From Hypholoma sublateritium FD-334 SS-4 (taxonomy: Eukaryota; Basidiomycota; Agaricomycetes; Agaricales; Strophariaceae), in NCBI GenBank assembly GCA_000827495.1, contig KN817567.1:183517-247516 (forward strand): a stretch of DNA of 64,000 nucleotides, written 5' to 3'. The notes below the pieces were generated by a model. It was not told the DNA's origin. It saw only the letters and a program-made list of their open reading frames with translations, and did not search any database. The position numbers and the translations under genes were made by a program. Shown here piece by piece: positions 33,085-44,661 of this stretch (positions are counted from its first letter, which is position 1; each line of letters starts with the position of its first letter).

Positions 33085-36037
33085 TGTCGTCGGGTGTCGA
33101 GCACGGTGGTCAGTGCGCAGATTTTCGGCAGCGTATGGGATTTGGTCACGGATGATGAACAGGGAAAACGTCACAAACAGACAACACCACTTGCTGAAGT
33201 CTATTATCAACCTTCCCACGCACAGACCCGCTCCTTCCCCATCCGGTGAACAATGGCCCACCACCTCCCTTTCCGTTATATGTATTCGACGGAGAACAAG
33301 GACTACAATTCCAGGAGTACTCGAATTGAAAAATAAGCAAGGAAACTATAATACATGGGCCTCGATCACTGTCATTTGAGTCCGATATTAATATTCATCT
33401 CTTTTACCTTGGCCATGTGCCTTGCTATGTAAATGTTTAAATCCGTTCTCAAATAGGGACTGGACGTGGGCAAGTTGTGGCCGATTAACAGGCTTTCGAT
33501 GATTCAGTGCAGGAGAGAACCGGATTTTCACCGGCATCCACCACCTTGTCGGTGAGGGAATCAAAAGTATAAATTATGCCCCTCTTGGCAATATTGAGCC
33601 CGCTAAATTGGTCGTGGATCACGATCGTCGTTGCTTTGAACTAATACACATATGACGCTGAAGCTACTTATACCTACCGCGCGGCGCGAATTATAGGACA
33701 AAATCGTAAGCAATGTAATAGTCACCGCAGGTCATGTAAATTAGGATCTCATCCCCGTGTTTGCATCCCTCGAATACTCCCATGAGAAGTTTATGTTACA
33801 GTTGGGTATTGGTTAGGTATTTATGTTCAGCAGGCGCCTGTACTATTCCCTCGTTCGTATAGCCTGCATGAAGGTCGAGACCGAGAGTTTCTTTGTCGGA
33901 GGAAACCCTGGATTACAGGACCTGCATAGTACTGATGCAAATTCTCGAAAAACTTTGCGCCCCTTGATCCAACAACTGTCGCATTATTTCCCATAAAATA
34001 ACTCTACAACAACGTAGAACAGTTGGACTTTTGTATTCGAACTACTTACATTTTGGGGTCTATATGTTCACGTTGACCACTTTCAAACACGGTATACTAG
34101 CGACTGCGTGGATCTTAAGTAAATCCCAAAATATGACACGAATTGTGCACAGGCAGATTTTATGTACTACCTGAACACTATCAGAAGGACACTGGAAAAA
34201 TCACTGCGCTCCTCCAAGGTCCGCATCAACCCTCGTGCCCCATTCCCCGCCGTAGTCCGCGGACCACCCTGATTTCGTGCCACTGATTACCCTGCACTGC
34301 CGATCAGTGTCGGCATGCAGCGAGCTGAGCTGATCTACAGACAAGTTGATCATGCCGGATAACTGACATTAATGTCTTCCCTCGCGTTCCACAGGCCGCT
34401 TAGCGTGGGCGCGGTCCCGGAGCAAGTTTGCTCTTTGCGTTCGCACAATTTGAACTTGAAAGCGCATCTCCGCACTGAGAAATAAGTAGGTGCGTGCATC
34501 ACGTCTGCCAAACGGCCGCAGCCAGAACATGATCAGAACTGATATTTTCCACATGATACAGACCCGGAGCGCATGAGTCTGATCTCAAGTAGACACCGTA
34601 TGCACCAGGCGCAGCTAAGCTTGTGATGTCTGGGCCGCCAGCACCGCATCAAGCATTGGAAGGCGCCGTGCGACGATAGGGTGCTCTGGGTCCTGTGATT
34701 TATTTTGACGCACAGAACGGAGTAAACGACGGCGGTGCTTGTTTTTCAAGGCAGCTGTTCTCACTTCCTCGATCTGGGTCGATCACGATTCGCAGGTATT
34801 GCGTACCTCTGGCATGATACCGTTGATAACAGCCCAATAATTTGGCTACGCTTCACCGTAATTATATATGGGAGTCAGACACGCTCTGTACAGTTTACCG
34901 TGCGCACATTGGTGTGCAAAGTTAGCCGTCTTTCCACCGAGATCAGCGCGCGAATCCACGAACGCATTCTCGAGTAATTTTCAACGTCGCCCATGGTATC
35001 GCCCCTCCTAGTACAAATAATGTGAATTTCCAAGTCTAGCTATATCCGGTGATCACCGTGCATTTGTCTTTGCAAATGTTATTCACTCCGCCTACGAACA
35101 TTTCATACTAACAACGCTTGACGACTACCGACAGCTAGTCTCATACCCTTGTCTCATGCCCATCCTCTCACGACCTTCCCAAACCGACAGCGTAACACCA
35201 CCTGCTTCCCCATACGATTCCAACGTAATTATCCTCAAAATAAATACCCCCCCCCGCGCAGGTAAGGCCGCGCACTGCTGCGAGCGTGGCTAGCTGCGGC
35301 TGCACCGCTCGCTTCCGCTGCGGTAATCAAGGTGCCCGCCCCCTTGCCGTAAGTGTTACAGTGTGCGTGCCTACTTGCCTGTAACACATCATGGCGCTAG
35401 CGGTGTGACCTGAGCGCCAGCGGTCGAGCGTCAAGGTAGCGGCCCGCGGGAATGCATTTAGCAACCTTACGCTGCCAGAAAGTTCATGGTCCGCAGCTTA
35501 TCGTATCAAAGCAAGGAAAACAGACTGGTGAGCTCTGGCTCAAGAAGGTCGATCAGGGCTTTCAGATCCGGACATTGAGTCTCTTGCTCTGTTTATAGAT
35601 GATCATAGTCAATTGAATCGAATAGCCTTAGATGGCCGACTCAGCACTGAACAAAACTAGTGCTGTAAGTCTTGATTGAGAATAACAACTCAATAATAAT
35701 TGGAGAAGTATCGCTCACGCATCTTGGCAAGCCTCGCCATCAGTAAGGACCAGAACTTCGAAGCGGCCAACAGAACCCTTGAGCATAAATATTCTCAAGC
35801 TACAATAGTTCTGACCCATCATGACAAGGCCTGTGGAAGCGCTCACTTTCCCGCTGTTCTGTGGCAGTTTGAATAACAAAACTATCCAATAGGCCGGTCT
35901 TTATGTTGCTCGCAAGTTCCTGCCTAATCCTTCACAGTGCGCTGCTGTAATCTCCGCCTACCATGCGAGGGAATTCGCCTCTGGTAAAATGTGGCGTTAT
36001 AACGGAATTCAGAAAAGATCACTTGCTTGAGTTGGTA
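33085..36037. other. gene-poor region, 3 kb
   Basis: AT-rich, stop-dense DNA with no supported gene. A run of ten C lies near 35249-35258. It continues rightward into an inverted-repeat element. Confidence 0.4.
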
Positions 36038-36805
36038 CTATCACGCGCAACGGAATGCAAAAGTGATCTAGTAATGCAAAACGCACTCTACAGAACGCAA
36101 TTCTTGGTCGTTTTTCGAGATTATTTCAGTTTCCGGTGCGCCTGGACGTGGCGCATAATTCCTTAAAATTTTATGAGGCCAGTTTCCCTAGTTGTTTTAC
36201 AGCTGCTTCATCTATTCCTAAAAATACACTTTTCAGATCAATATTCTTGCTGCTTTGGTGTTTCCGCCATGTTAAAGCATGAAATTGCTCTAAGATTTTG
36301 ACCAGACCATTGACTACATAATACCTATTGACCCATAAATTTTTAACTCCTCTTACAAGTGTGATTGATAAACAGGAAGGTAGATAAGATGATGATATGC
36401 ATGTTGTCACAGATTTGTCACACCCCAGGCAGTGAGACTAGCGTCACGATCTATGTCACGCAACCGTTTTCCACTTGCATTCATATAGCTGGGAGTCTAT
36501 AAGTCNAGGTACNAGCAAANATNCAGTATTTATACATGCTGGAAATTTTTCAAAAATTTCTGTGNGTGGAAAGAGGCGNAAATTACAAAACAGTAGGAAA
36601 TGTTAATATAAAAGTGTATTTTTAGGGATAGACAAAGCAGTTGTAGAGCGACTAGGGCAATTGGCTGCATGAAATCCAGAGGTATTATGCGCCACGTTTA
36701 GGCGCACCGGAAACTGAAATAATCTCGAAAAACGACCATGAATTGCGTTCTGTAGAGCCCGTTTTGCATTACTAGATCACTTTTGCATTCCGTTGCGCGT
36801 GATAG
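36038..36805. mobile_element. inverted-repeat element with TA target-site duplication
   Basis: Imperfect terminal inverted repeats of about 195 bp: left arm 36038-36235, right arm 36611-36805. The outermost bases are CTATCACGCGCAACGG and its reverse complement, and the element is flanked on both sides by TA (36036-36037, 36806-36807), the duplication made by Tc1/mariner-type and several other DDE transposases. Inside each arm, reading outward, lies the same short coding tail: SVFLGIDEAAVKQLGKLAS then stop (left, minus strand) and SVFLGIDKAVVERLGQLAA then stop (right, plus strand). The arms therefore look like two diverged copies of one gene 3' end in inverted orientation. The spacer (36505-36579) holds several undetermined bases. 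No full transposase is present, so it is non-autonomous. Confidence 0.75.
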
Positions 36806-36807
36806 TA

Positions 36808-37693
36808 GTGCTTCTTGATTATCACGCATTTCTATGCTTCTAATGAATGGCATAATGAAATGGTGCGTAATGATCGACCTATTACCACTGCGGTATGATT
36901 CTATGGGTCATTGAACGGGTGAATTTGTGATAACTTGAAAACACCCCCTCCCAATATCAGCGCCCATTTGTTAGTTATTCAAATGTTATTTGGTAGATGC
37001 GGTCATTCACTACAAACATGTCACCCGCTGTGCAATCACCTAGACCATCTAAATTTGCCTTTTTCTCCTTGTAACACAACGATTTCACGTCTAAAAATCA
37101 GACCAGAGCCGAAGCTAGACAATCCTTTCAATCTGAGTCGAAGGGTTTGAACATTGAAGATGGAACATGGATCGTTTCAACATTCGTTCCTCCGAGGACA
37201 AGCTGTGCCAATCGTATGCAATTTCAATTGCCGCTAATTTGTCCGGATTCTGAATCGTCCATCAAATGCATCATATCATCCCCCTTGCACAGTGTACACG
37301 AATGTCATCGCCGATAATCTGCCGAGAAGCCGGTGTGGTCTGTCTGCTTCGTTCATGGGACATCGCTGTGAGTACGTTTCTTCTGCTCTGAGAGGGCCGT
37401 CTGTCACTTTCTGATGAATCCCAGTGGAATATGATGCATTCAGCGACTCCGACTGTGTATTCTACCACCGCCCGCATTGCACCGATAGCATCCACGGGGC
37501 GATCCTTTCGGGGACGGACATCCAGCGAGGCGCTGCTTTCGGTGGACTTTCCATCAAGTTTCACCCCTTTTTGACGGCAAGCTATCCACACAAACCTGAC
37601 TGCCAAACAAGTTTATATACCTCTGCTGGAGTCGCGCCGCAACCTCCCTAACGTCGTCCACTGATCCTGGTCAGATTGGTCTCGCGGAAGGCA
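36808..37693. other. intergenic
   Basis: Promoter region of the membrane protein at 37694. No gene or repeat was recognised. Confidence 0.4.
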
Positions 37694-39646
37694 ATGGCCT
37701 ACATGACCTCACTCCCCTTCGATCTCATCTTGACCATCTTATGTATCCTCCACTCCCTTGAAGGCACTATTGCTAATTCCGTTCCTTACCTCAATCCCGT
37801 GAGCATTCCATAGCCTGCTATGTAATTAATGATTAACCACACGTCCATGTCTTCAGGGATTCGAGTTCAACTTTAACAAGGCCGACCAACAGCTACCTAT
37901 TCCGTTAACGAACCAGTGCGATGAGATACATATATCATGGAGCAGGACTGTGAACGAAAATGGGTGCGTCTACTTGTGGTCCGTTGGCGGAGGGCCGCTC
38001 TGATTATCGAGTTACCAGTCCGTCGCCCGTCGCGCCGTACTTCATGCAGGTGTATAACTCGGCGTCGTCTGTGCCGTACGTGGTCGATGCAGGATTTGGG
38101 CCGTCATTTGTGCGTTATAATTCTATCGCGCCCAGCCACTGAACGAACTTCGGCCGTAATCATTCAGGATTGGACAGTACCCTTCTCACCGAATACCCAA
38201 TATCAAACCTGCATGGTGCGCTATTATTATTGGGCGACTGCGCCTTTTACTGATATTTCTACACACAAGTTCGACGCTAACGGCGTGTCTGGCGGTTGCC
38301 AGGCGATATACACAATGCTCCCCAACGGCACGACTACCAATTCCACCCCGTCATGTCATTTACCCGTATCGCCTGCTGCCTTGTTAGTATCAGCAGTGGT
38401 TCCCAGCGGTCCCATGGCGCAATACAGCCAAATTAATCAGGTCGGTGCCACATTTTTACCATTTGCATTTCCTCAGGAACTAAAGCAGCTGTAGTGCGAG
38501 ACACTTTCAGTGACTCCCAAATCTGGAAGCCCTCCCTTTACACTGACGGTGTGTGCCATCATACGTCGTATTTATAGATCCTGTCTCATCTATGGACTGA
38601 AGGTTTCTCCGGAATCACATCCCCCGTATAATATTACCTCAAATAACATGAATACTATACCCTGGACGGTGTCTGTGGTACGTTCACAGGAACCGGGCAA
38701 CGAGAGCTCTACTAATCGTCCCGCAGCCTGTTGGGTTCAAGTTTTTCATCATGCTCTCCAGCGCTGATGGGCAGCTGTGGGCGAATGGTCCGATGTCTGT
38801 GGGTGGGCTAGGCAGCAGTAGTTGCTTTGTGCCTGGAATGATGTGAGTTTGTGTGTGTGTCGCATCTTCACAACTAAAACGTGCATATGTTTATGAAGAA
38901 GAAAAAGTCTTCTCGAAAAGGCTGTAGTGGGAGCCAGTGTGGGTGGGCTTGCCGTGGGCTTTGGCGCTGGACTGCTCGCCTTCTTTGTATTCTTCAGAGC
39001 CAAGAATAGAAGGCGCGCACCATCCCAGCAGTTCTTTGGGGCAGATAGGAATAGGGACTACTCTGCCGCCGACAGTCCGACAAGGCCATTGAAAGCCCCC
39101 CCTTCAACGTCAACACTTGGACGCTCAACGTCATTTGGTGCACTATCCTCTGTCCCCTCTGACTCAACACATACTACCAATTCCATCCCCTTGACACCAA
39201 CGACTGCCGCACGACACTCGGTAGTTTCTCGACCGCCACTGCCGCAAATTCCCGTAATGTCTAACCAACGAAATTCTCAGAGACAACGGTCAGCTTCGAG
39301 AGAGCCCTATACCGCGGTCCCTACAGACACAAGTCCAATGCGAACTGAATACCCTGCCGACATTAAACAAGCGCTGCCTCCAAGTGACACTTCCATTTTC
39401 TCCAGAGACGATACCGCGTCGTTAGCTTCCTCGTCAAACACCCATATACGCACTACTGGGCGGCCACTTTCCACCATTTCCCGCGCTCCAACATACGTTC
39501 CTCGCTCTACCCATCTACGAGGACCGGCGCATACTATCGAGGAGGCTGAACCCTCACCAGAATTACCACCCGAATATGGTCGCCATACAGACGACCCTCA
39601 TTTAAAATATGCCCCCTCTGTCCTTTCCTCTGGCAACCGGTTCTAA
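37694..39646 (+). CDS. signal-peptide single-pass membrane protein, 504 aa, 9 exons
   Basis: Member of an Agaricomycete family of surface proteins of unknown function. Exons: 37694-37798, 37857-37963, 38019-38109, 38168-38215, 38270-38440, 38495-38548, 38603-38677, 38727-38842, 38899-39646; phases sum to 1515 nt. A signal peptide covers residues 1-27 (LPFDLILTILCILHSLEGTI). The ectodomain contains NQCDEIHISWSR, SPVAPYFMQVYNSASSVPY and PFSPNTQYQTCMFDANG, then a second unit (CETLSVTPKSGSPPFTLTV...PYNIT) with N-glycosylation sites. A transmembrane helix follows (AVVGASVGGLAVGFGAGLLA), with basic residues after it and a 200-residue Ser/Thr/Pro-rich cytosolic tail. The layout resembles a sensor or adhesin. 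The start ATG is supported by the signal peptide. Confidence 0.82.
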
Positions 39647-41206
39647 TTCCGTGGCAAGTTTCGGATCTAATTTCTTTCTTTTCCCCTCACCAACCATGTA
39701 CACAACAGCACCGTTACGACCTTCGCTGCCACACCTCCTAGCATACTTAGAAGTTAGTACTACACCCGCTCTGATCTCTTTCAGATTCTTTCGCGGCTTA
39801 TAATTATTATGATGGCAGGCCCACTGGTACATGGATTATACATGTACTTACGTTGAATAGTGCCATATAGCTTTCCGATTTGACGACAATGGTATTGTCT
39901 TAATTCCTAATTGCATGACACCGCCACTTCGCATGATGAATATGCTTTTTGCTCAGTGCTTTGGCGTATGACAGGCGTATGAGGTCCTGTGATATTGCTG
40001 TGATATGCGGAAAATAAACCGCGGCCGTCGGCTACTAGGCTTGCGACGGAAAAATCCTTTTTTTCGACTTCATTTCTGCTGGCACATTAAACATATTTCC
40101 CCAAGCTTGCCCCAAGCTGGTCTCGTTCTTGCCTTTAGACCGTCGTCTGCTGCTCATCTGTAGAACTTTGACGTCCTAGTATTCGATACCCCGTTCAAAC
40201 GGTAAAGAACCGTACAAACAACCAAGCGCGACTATCTACGAAAGATCCAAACTCCGCACTCCGCCCGGCCCACGCACGCACACTGTGCGCCTTCGGTCGA
40301 ATATTTGCGTCATCATCGACATTCTCCGTCTAACGTCACCCGACGCGTCGAACGCGGCCCGGCTAGGTGACTTGAATTCTCACGGAATAACGTGACCTTT
40401 CTCGGAAAAATTCAACCAGTTTTCTTTCGTCCAAGCTTGACTTCCTCCAACCTACCACAGCCTGCTCGAGCATTGCCCTATGACTTTGAGAACCATGAAA
40501 AAAAGTCAGCTCACCTGCCAGGGACACGAACAATACTTCTATCTGTCTTGTTCTGGTCCCGGCCCGGGGCTTGCCCTTGCCCTCATCCTCCCTGCTCTCA
40601 TTCACCTTTGAATCTATCTAGCGACGACATGGCTTATTGGGCACTGCTGTGGACACCATGCACTACAATGAATATTTTGAGAAACTAGGCACACGCATTC
40701 TCTCAGTCAAACCCTGGATTATTAGAACTCTATTGGACTCTTCCTGTCTGCGCTCGACGATCGACGGACATACGTCGGTCGAAGACAGGATAAACGCTGG
40801 GAGAAGCATTCGCGGTAAAGCGTGCTAATGCTGGAGTTCAGTGTCTGGGTGCTACCTGTTCTTTAATCCGTCAAGATCAATAGGGGTGCAGATCTAAGTT
40901 GCGTGAAATGTTTGTTCGTATGCTCGTGATTCCGGATACTCCCCATAATCTAATGATCCACTCCTCCGTCAACGTTTCAACCCCAATGTAAACTGAGTAA
41001 CTTGTCTTCGGGTGATTTCCGGGCTCGGTTCTTGCACCATATGCACATGTTTGACAGCGACAGGAAGTCATCGCTGCCTGCGGCCCACATGATTGACACC
41101 ATGACCTCTGCATCTTCAGACTTGAGTTGGCTTGGGCCTGTCTTATAAGGCGAGACACAGGTCACGGAAATTCAATATTCAGTATCAGTCTCTTTCGCAC
41201 TTCAAA
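39647..41206. other. intergenic, 1.6 kb
   Basis: Promoter region of the CE16 esterase. Short frames only; none has a recognisable domain. Confidence 0.4.
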
Positions 41207-42881
41207 ATGATGCGCATATCGTCGATTTCCGTGGCCTCTGCTCTGCTGGGACTGTTACCCGCGGTTTCAGCACAGGCCTCGCTTTACGGTCAATGTATGT
41301 ATTTTATCCCTCACTAATTTCCTTTGGCTCTAATGATGATGCAGGCGGTGGTATTAACTGGACCGGGGCCACGACGTGTGTCTCGGGGTCAGTAAATTAT
41401 GGTTATACTAGTCGTGCCTATTGCTAATATTGTTTTCTTAGATCTGTTTGCACTTTTTCGAATCCGTGTATGATATCTTGAATTCCTATGACTATGGAAT
41501 ACATTGCTGACGCTTATTGATAGACTACAGTCAATGCTTGCCAGGAACAGCCAGTACTAGTTCCTCCACCACCACACCGGTGTCAACGACCACCACGTCG
41601 GCCACCACAAAAACGACCGCGACAACGACTAGCACTGCAACCGGTTCCACGCCTACTTCTGGTGGTCCTAATTATTGGTTCAACTTGTGAGAGCGTTGAT
41701 AACTTGACCTCTTCGTCGCTGATGTGTCCTCCTGGATCTCAGCGGGGACTCGTACTCCCAAACGGGTTTCGACATCAGCGGCCCTTTACCCAACAATGCC
41801 AACCCTATCGGCAACCCACCCTTCCCCGGGTACAGTGCCACCGGCGGCGCGAACTGGGTCGGCTACCTCACGGCCACGAATAACAACTCCCTGCTGTACA
41901 CCTACAACTACGCTTACGGCGGTGCGACCATCAATGCGAGCCTTGTCGCTCCGTATGAGCCGACTGTGCTTTCTGTTGTCGACCAGGTCAATCAATTCAT
42001 GACCACGGTTGCAAGCAAGCCACCGTCTACGCCCTGGACAAGCGCCAACTCGCTCTTCTCGATCTGGATCGGCGTCAACGACATCGGAAACAGCTACTAT
42101 GAATCGGGAGACCGCGGAGCGTGAGCTGTCAGTTCTCTTTTTTAATACGCTTGGACTAACGGTATCTACTCTCAATAGATTCTCCGACACGCTCCTCGCC
42201 AACGAGTTTACCCTAGTGCAGCAACTGGTCCGTCCTGATATCCCGCGCCTCAGCTTAATATTCATCATGTACGTAGTACAATGCTGGTGCAAGGAACTTC
42301 CTCTGGGGAAACGTTCCGCCCATCGATCGCTCGCCATTGGTGCGCCAAGATATTGTCTTACCAAACCGGTAACAGGTATTCATATCCCTTTTACCACAGA
42401 TGATTGCGCAAGGGGCGTCGGCTCAGGCCGCTGAGGCATCCGTCATCGCTGATTTCAATAGCCGTCTCGCTACCAAAATCGCGCAATTTCAAGCCAACAA
42501 CACCGGAGTGCGTGTGGCCTTCTTTGCATATGTATAATATATGCTTACTGCTGCTCTTTTCCAGGTCAAGACTTTCTTATGGGACGCCAACGCTCAGTTT
42601 ACCACTATCCTGAACTCGCCCACCACTTATGGCTTCCAGGACGCCACATCGTACGGATCGACTGCCAATATGTTCTGGGGGTAAGCTCTGTCATTTGTTT
42701 ACGTTGGAAGTATCTGACTAACGTTAACATTCTATGCTATTCCAGTAATAACTACCATCCGAGCAGTGAGTGGAATAGTGTTGTTCTGTATTCTAACGTC
42801 TAACATCTGCGCGCAGCATACGCGAACGTATTCTTCGGACAAGAAGTCGGCCAAGTGGTCCTCGGTAACACCATCTGGTAA
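41207..42881 (+). CDS. CE16-type GDSL acetylesterase with N-terminal CBM1, 372 aa, 11 exons
   Basis: Predicted secreted carbohydrate esterase that removes acetyl groups from hemicellulose oligosaccharides while bound to cellulose. Exons: 41207-41294, 41345-41387, 41442-41467, 41524-41686, 41743-42120, 42179-42227, 42277-42339, 42400-42507, 42565-42680, 42746-42765, 42817-42881. A signal peptide (about 1-22) is followed by CBM1 at about 24-58 (YGQCGGINWTGATTCVSGS, then NPYYSQCL), a Thr/Ser linker, and the SGNH/GDSL domain: FGDSY with Ser110, GGATIN, GVNDIGNSY, and NNYHPS with His349. Three introns fall inside the 35-residue CBM1. The block V motif has Asn rather than Asp three residues before His349. 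Two ATGs are adjacent; the first is used. Confidence 0.9.
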
Positions 42882-43557
42882 AATAGCCTCGTAATTGTTT
42901 TTAGTCCCTTTTGAACCTCAATACACACAAACCTGCCTGACGCGTTGAAGTGATGAATAATCTTGCGGTATGAAGAAAGTAGAACGAACAAGGGACCAAG
43001 TATTTGGTACTTAGGTGCGGCATACTGGTTTTGCGAGGCCTACTCCAAGCCTACTCAATGCTCATCAATGCATCAAGATTGAACGGTACACCAACTTTCT
43101 TTACTTATACTGAACTGAAAAATAATTCAGACAGGGACTTGTTGAGCTCGCAGTGTCGCGGAAGTGACTAAAAAACGGTTTGGTGGCTAACCAGTAAACT
43201 TCACGACGATGAACAGCGTCATCCATAGCATCATGACCTCCGGACAGGAGAAGCATTTCAACCCACCGACGCAGACCGTCTCGGAAGTCGCAGCGGTCGG
43301 GTCCAACACAGGCTCAGACCACTCATCCAACCGAGTCAGCCTGCCTTCATTGGGAGCCTATATAAGCGCTCCCTTTCGTCCCATATTCTTCATCAATCCA
43401 CCGTCCACACCAAGTACCAGCTGCGCTGTGTCCTGGTAGTACCACTCATAACCCGCACTTCATATCCAACTCGCCAGACCGCTCCAATCTCCCGCTTTTG
43501 TCGTCTACGCCCTTCACCCGTTACTAAACTTACACCCGCACTCGTACTCAGCCCAGT
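42882..43557. other. intergenic
   Basis: 3' flank of the CE16 gene and promoter of the collagen-like CBM1 gene, including a TATA box. Confidence 0.5.
43359..43365 (+). promoter_or_regulatory. TATA box of the collagen-like CBM1 gene
   Basis: TATATAA in the context GCCTATATAAGCGC, 193 bp before the ATG at 43558. The distance implies a long 5' UTR. Confidence 0.5.
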
Positions 43558-44190
43558 ATGAAATTGACCACCAACCTCGTCTACCTCTCCCTCGGTGCGC
43601 TCTGTGCACTCATGCCCGTCGCGCAGGTCGCAGCGGGTGACGATAACACCGGCTCCCCTTCCGGGCCACCCGGCCGCCCCGGGCAACCCGGACAACCTGG
43701 ACAACCTGGACAATCTGGATGGCCCGGACAACCTGGACAGCCCGGACAACCTGGACAACCCGGACAACCTGGACAACCTAGCGGCGGCAAGCCCGACGGT
43801 GGCAAGCCCGACGGTGGCAAGCCCGGCGGCGGTAGCGGTAGCTGGGGAGGTCCGCACGGCGGCAATGATGACGGCCATGGTGGCGATCACGACGGCGGAC
43901 GCCCGCCGCGGACGAGCTGCACCACCTCATGGGGACCGCAGCCCACTGGCACCCAAGTCCTCTGGGGACAATGTGCGTCGTGCTTCGCTGCTCTCCCCTC
44001 CTCCTCTCCAGTCGATTGACATTGCATTTCGCGCAGGCGGCGGGTTCTACTACACAGGAACGACGAAGTGCCCGGATGGCGCATACTGCCATAAATTCTC
44101 GGACTGTACGTCTGATCCGTCTACATATTCGCGCGCCGCTCATTCCTATTATACACAGGGTACTCTCAGTGCAACCGCAACGGCCAATAG
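43558..44190 (+). CDS. secreted collagen-like protein with C-terminal CBM1, 171 aa, 3 exons
   Basis: Exons are 43558-43972, 44037-44105 and 44159-44190 (phase 1 at both junctions). A signal peptide covers residues 1-26 (LSLGALCALMPVAQVAA). Residues 36-74 are thirteen consecutive Gly-X-Y triplets, mostly Gly-Gln-Pro, a collagen-like pattern. Three GGKPDGG-type repeats and a Gly/His/Asp-rich stretch follow. The C-terminal CBM1 (136-166: WGQCGG, YYTGTTKC, DWYSQC) has Cys139, Cys150, Cys156 and Cys166 and the aromatic residues expected for cellulose contact. No catalytic domain exists. It may be a structural or adhesive wall protein that coats cellulose (inference). It lies next to a CBM1 esterase on the same strand and converges with TIM50. 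Confidence 0.85.
43681..43779 (+). repeat. 9-bp coding minisatellite (Gly-Gln-Pro)
   Basis: About eleven in-frame copies of a 9-bp unit close to GGACAACCY, with a few substitutions giving Ser or Trp. It encodes the collagen-like tract and is a likely site of length variation between strains. Confidence 0.85.
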
Positions 44191-44661
44191 ATTGTTTGAA
44201 CGCGCAAAATCCGACTTGTTGAGCGATCGGTGATTCGGTAGTATGCAGGGGCGGAGTGCCCGGATTGATCACATAAAATTGTATAAAACCCATCCTTGAG
44301 CATAAATATACCTTTGTCTCGGTTGAATACTTGGTCTGATCTCGAGGTACATGTCACTTCCCCCTGCCATAGCCGGCCATTCGGACGTCAGTACATTGCT
44401 CCGACACAGTACACTTGGCGGGCGCTTGAAAGTGATCTCTTCTGCGTAACCGCGCATGGAAGGTCAGGCTTGCCAACCCCGGATTGCACCTCCCATTTCA
44501 CCGATTGTGCGTCCCAGTCTATATACCGCGCACATATTATGACGAGCTAGTGAGGGGTGGTATTCCATCGGAATGCGGGTGTGTGAATAAAATATAAGTA
44601 TTATAAGTATGCGCGGACAGACCGTCAGGCGCGCAGGAGAAATTCCACTCGCCCCGGCGCT
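44191..44661. other. intergenic between convergent 3' ends
   Basis: Shared 3' region of the collagen-like CBM1 gene and TIM50. No further feature was recognised. Confidence 0.4.

Noticed and set aside
43681..43830. Direct repeats as a possible CRISPR-like array
   Set aside because: Units are contiguous 9- and 15-bp coding repeats without spacers, in a eukaryotic gene.
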